Part shown: piece after piece, positions 4,486 to 6,597 of the stretch
How the letters are laid out: every line of letters begins with the position of its first letter
Position numbering within the stretch: position 1 is the stretch's first letter
NCBI GenBank assembly: GCA_934553185.1
Contig: CAKTFF010000123.1
Location: 1-6,597, forward strand
Source: an uncultured Devosia sp.
GTDB lineage: Bacteria; Pseudomonadota; Alphaproteobacteria; Rhizobiales; Devosiaceae
Length of the DNA stretch: 6,597 nucleotides
Direction of reading: 5' to 3'
Made by a program: the position numbers and the translations under genes
The notes under the pieces: generated by a model
Told to the model about the DNA's origin: nothing
Database searches by the model: none
Seen by the model: only the letters and a program-made list of their open reading frames with translations

Positions 4486-6285
4486 ATGCGCATAGTGCCA
4501 GCACTGGCTTTTATCGCCCTCGCCGCTCCCGTTCCGCTTGCCATGGCGCAGCCGCAAGGCACGGTCGGGCAGTATTCCGATGTTGTTGTTGAAGGCTCGA
4601 TCCTTGAGCCGGAGCCGATCGAGGTCTCCGACGACGAAGAACTTGCCGGTCTGATCTCGGTGCCGGAAGGCTTCGAGGTCGAAGTCATCGGCCGCGACAT
4701 GGGGAATACCCGCATGCTCGCCACCCATGGCGAACATGTCTATGCCAGCCGCCGCACCGAATCCGACATCATCCGCCTCGATGACACCGATGGAGACGGC
4801 AAGTTCGACGGCTTTACCACCGTCGCTGCACGCCCGGGCATGCACGGCATCGCCTTCCATGAGGACACTGTCTATCTGGTGACCGTCAAAGAGGTCTTCA
4901 CGGCTCCGGTCAACCCCGATGGCACATTCGGCGAACTCAAGCGCATCATCAACGACCTGCCCGATGGCGGACAGCATGCGAACCGGACCCTGGCGATCGG
5001 GCCTGACAACATGCTCTATATAACCGTAGGTTCGACCTGCAACGAATGCATCGAAACCAATCCGGAAAACGCCACCATCGTGCGCGCTAAGCTGGACGGC
5101 ACGAGCCGCACCATTTTTGCCTCCGGCCTGCGCAACACGATCGGCTTTGGCTGGGAACCGACCACCGGCAATCTCTATGGCGCCGATCACGGTACCGATT
5201 GGCTGGGCGACGAAGAACAGCAGGAAGAGTTCAACCTGGTCGAACAAGACAGCAAGTATGGCTGGCCCTATGTCTTCGACTTCGGCAACCTCAATCCTCA
5301 TATCAACCCACCTATGGGCGTCACCCTTGAACAATGGGCAGAGCAGAGCGAAGAGCCGGTTCTTGGCTATACCGCCCACAGCGCGCCCATGCAGATGATG
5401 TTCCATTCGGGCAATGCCGTGCCGGAAGCCTTTAGCGGCGACGCCTTCATCGCTATGCGGGGTTCGTGGAACCGTCGCCCGCCAAGCGGCTATGAAGTGA
5501 CCCGCGTTGACTTCCAGGACGGCGAACCCGCCAGCTGGGAACACTTCGCCCAAGGCTTCCTGATCGAAGGGGAAGACGGCAATTTCGGGTTCCTTGCTCG
5601 TCTAGCCGGCATTACCGAAGCCCAGGACGGCTCCATGCTGCTGGCCGACGACTTCAACGGCATCATCTACCGCATCAGCTATGCTGGTGACGAGACCGCA
5701 GCCGACGCTTCCGCTACGACGCCGCCTGACGTTTCGGTCAAGCCACCGGTCAGCGACATCGCGATCAACTTGGTGGAAGCGGAAGGCACGCTTGCCGTTT
5801 CTGCCGCAACGTTTGAAGCCAATGCCGCCATTCCCGTCGGCCATTCTGCCGATGGCCATAATGCATCGCCCGCCCTGTCCTGGGCCGATGCGCCTGAAGG
5901 CACCCAGTCCTTTGTCGTGATCGCCGACGATCCCGATGCTGCTGAACCCAAGCCGTTCGTTCACTGGATCCTGTATGATATTCCCGGCACGCAGACCGAG
6001 CTGCGCGAAGGGCTCAGCACCGACCCGGTGCTGCAGCAGCCGATGGATGCCAAGCAGGGTACCAATAGCCGTGGCCAGATCGGCTATTTCGGGCCACGCC
6101 CACCGCTCGAAGACCCGGCACACCACTACCATTTCCAGGTGTTTGCTCTGGACGTCGCTAACCTCGACGTCGATCCCGGCGCCAAGCGTGAAGACGTGCT
6201 TGCAGCCATGGAAGACCATGTGCTCGCCAAAGGTGAAATCGTTGGGCTTTACCAGCGCCCTGCGCCTGAGCGTCCGGCCAACTAG
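4486..6285 (+). CDS. Secreted PQQ-type sugar/sorbosone dehydrogenase fused to a PEBP (YbhB/YbcL) domain
   Basis: A 599-residue exported protein (residues counted from 4486). Residues 1-21 (MRIVPALAFIALAAPVPLAMA) are a signal peptide with an AMA cleavage site, so it acts in the periplasm. Residues about 49-400 are a beta-propeller of the PQQ-dependent sugar/L-sorbosone dehydrogenase type, which oxidises sugars or aldoses and passes electrons to the respiratory chain. Visible marks are a DTDGDGKFD calcium-type loop (about 100-108), HGIAF with His120, DGGQHANR (160-167), a CNEC pair (Cys185, Cys188), SGLRN (213-217), YGADHG, YGWPY and RGSWNR. A Pro/Ala/Thr linker (about 400-424) leads to a PEBP/YbhB domain (to about 590) with ADDPDA, VHW, GQIGYFGPRPP and HYHFQVFALD, preserving the ligand-pocket Asp and His residues. 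The longer frame from 4423 is rejected: it would bury the signal peptide and the promoter. The substrate is unknown. No PQQ synthesis genes are in the window. Confidence 0.92.
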   Translation: MRIVPALAFIALAAPVPLAMAQPQGTVGQYSDVVVEGSILEPEPIEVSDDEELAGLISVPEGFEVEVIGRDMGNTRMLATHGEHVYASRRTESDIIRLDDTDGDGKFDGFTTVAARPGMHGIAFHEDTVYLVTVKEVFTAPVNPDGTFGELKRIINDLPDGGQHANRTLAIGPDNMLYITVGSTCNECIETNPENATIVRAKLDGTSRTIFASGLRNTIGFGWEPTTGNLYGADHGTDWLGDEEQQEEFNLVEQDSKYGWPYVFDFGNLNPHINPPMGVTLEQWAEQSEEPVLGYTAHSAPMQMMFHSGNAVPEAFSGDAFIAMRGSWNRRPPSGYEVTRVDFQDGEPASWEHFAQGFLIEGEDGNFGFLARLAGITEAQDGSMLLADDFNGIIYRISYAGDETAADASATTPPDVSVKPPVSDIAINLVEAEGTLAVSAATFEANAAIPVGHSADGHNASPALSWADAPEGTQSFVVIADDPDAAEPKPFVHWILYDIPGTQTELREGLSTDPVLQQPMDAKQGTNSRGQIGYFGPRPPLEDPAHHYHFQVFALDVANLDVDPGAKREDVLAAMEDHVLAKGEIVGLYQRPAPERPAN

Positions 6286-6311
6286 GCTGAGGTAGAGCAG
6301 GCAGGGTGTTG

Positions 6312-6443
6312 CGCCTCGCTGAGGGACGACCCCTAACTAAACTAGCGAATGGGGCTGCGACGTGGATCGCAGCCCCTTTGTTTTGGAAAGCATGGGCGCG
6401 TCGGCCGTGGTTCGCTCTTCCACCGTGTCCCTCAGGCGAGGCG
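6312..6443. repeat. Inverted repeat flanking the terminator, arms 6312-6327 and 6427-6443
   Basis: The left arm CGCCTCGCTGAGGGAC (6312-6327) matches the reverse complement of the right arm GTCCCTCAGGCGAGGCG (6427-6443), apart from one inserted base. Each arm is also a small hairpin on its own (CCTC-N3-GAGG and CCTC-N4-GAGG). The pair brackets the terminator, reminiscent of REP-type intergenic repeats, but with only one copy pair visible this cannot be assigned. Confidence 0.55.
6351..6384 (+). terminator. Rho-independent terminator of the dehydrogenase-PEBP gene
   Basis: A 10-bp perfect stem, GGGGCTGCGA (6351-6360) with TCGCAGCCCC (6367-6376), closes a CGTGGA loop and is followed by TTTGTTTT (6377-6384). 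It lies 65 bases after the TAG at 6283-6285. Confidence 0.92.
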
Positions 6444-6597
6444 AAATGAAAGGGCGATCGGACACGCGATCATGGGCGCGTGAAGCCGCATACATCTGGC
6501 ACGCTGCATCAAATGAAATGTGACGGATGGTCAGCTCTGGCTGGGACGCTTGGTGTCACTGCCACAAACGAGCAGAACGCGTAAGAGAGAGGCGATC
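6385..6597. other. Terminal stretch with no gene I can support
   Basis: I see no convincing gene, RNA gene or promoter here. CATGGGCGCGT occurs at 6391-6401 and 6471-6481, exactly 80 bases apart. On the minus strand a frame open from the window edge ends with TGA at 6533..6531 and would give a C-terminus ending DTKRPSQS. Over only 22 codons this may be chance. On the plus strand AGAGAGG (6586-6592) sits 5 bases from the window end and could be the ribosome-binding site of a gene beginning just beyond it. Both are unproven. Confidence 0.5.

Noticed and set aside
5154..5542. Further GGAAC matches at 5154-5158, 5468-5472 and 5538-5542
   Set aside because: All are inside the dehydrogenase coding sequence with no start codon placed after them; expected at this frequency by chance.
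4480..5553. Long minus-strand open frame of 357 codons
   Set aside because: It lies opposite the dehydrogenase gene, whose family motifs are clear; antisense frames stay open easily in GC-rich genes. The translation has no recognisable domain.
6526..6597. Plus-strand frame from an ATG near 6526 to the window end
   Set aside because: No ribosome-binding site, and an unusual Trp/Cys/His-rich translation; too short to support.

Overview
The window looks like chromosomal DNA of an alphaproteobacterium, most likely from the Hyphomicrobiales and perhaps close to Devosia. The evidence is the moderately high GC content, the gene set (a nutrient-deprivation-induced-type protein, a DUF1469 'phage holin family' membrane protein and a DUF3618 protein in one operon), and promoter-like sites of the alphaproteobacterial general-stress sigma factor EcfG. 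The genus is inference. There is no rRNA, tRNA, insertion sequence, CRISPR array or sign of a prophage.

Layout. At the left edge (1-480, minus strand) three small unrecognised genes are joined by ATGA stop/start overlaps, and the third runs off the window. A 186-base divergent promoter region follows (481-666). Next is a tightly packed plus-strand operon (667-3041): an 11-residue-repeat protein with one membrane segment, a two-helix DUF1469 membrane protein, and a large DUF3618 repeat protein, ended by a strong terminator at 3068-3097. Convergent to it is a short-chain dehydrogenase with a C-terminal membrane anchor (3105-4112, minus). A second divergent promoter region (4113-4234) separates it from a 58-residue single-pass membrane protein (4235-4411). 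The last gene (4486-6285) is a secreted PQQ-type sugar/sorbosone dehydrogenase fused to a PEBP (YbhB/YbcL) domain, followed by a strong terminator at 6351-6384. The final ~210 bases carry small repeats and no gene I can support.

How it fits together. Upstream of each of the five transcription units I find a site matching the EcfG consensus GGAAC-N16-CGTT at 8 of 9 fixed bases with exactly 16 bases of spacer, placed so that the -10 element ends 23 to 48 bases before the start codon. The simplest reading is that the window is a cluster of general-stress-response genes acting at the cell envelope: LEA-like and membrane-associated proteins, a membrane-anchored oxidoreductase, a small membrane protein and a periplasmic oxidoreductase. 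The promoter sites also support start codons at 4235 and 4486 rather than the longest open frames. Joint regulation and stress function are inferred from sequence, not demonstrated.
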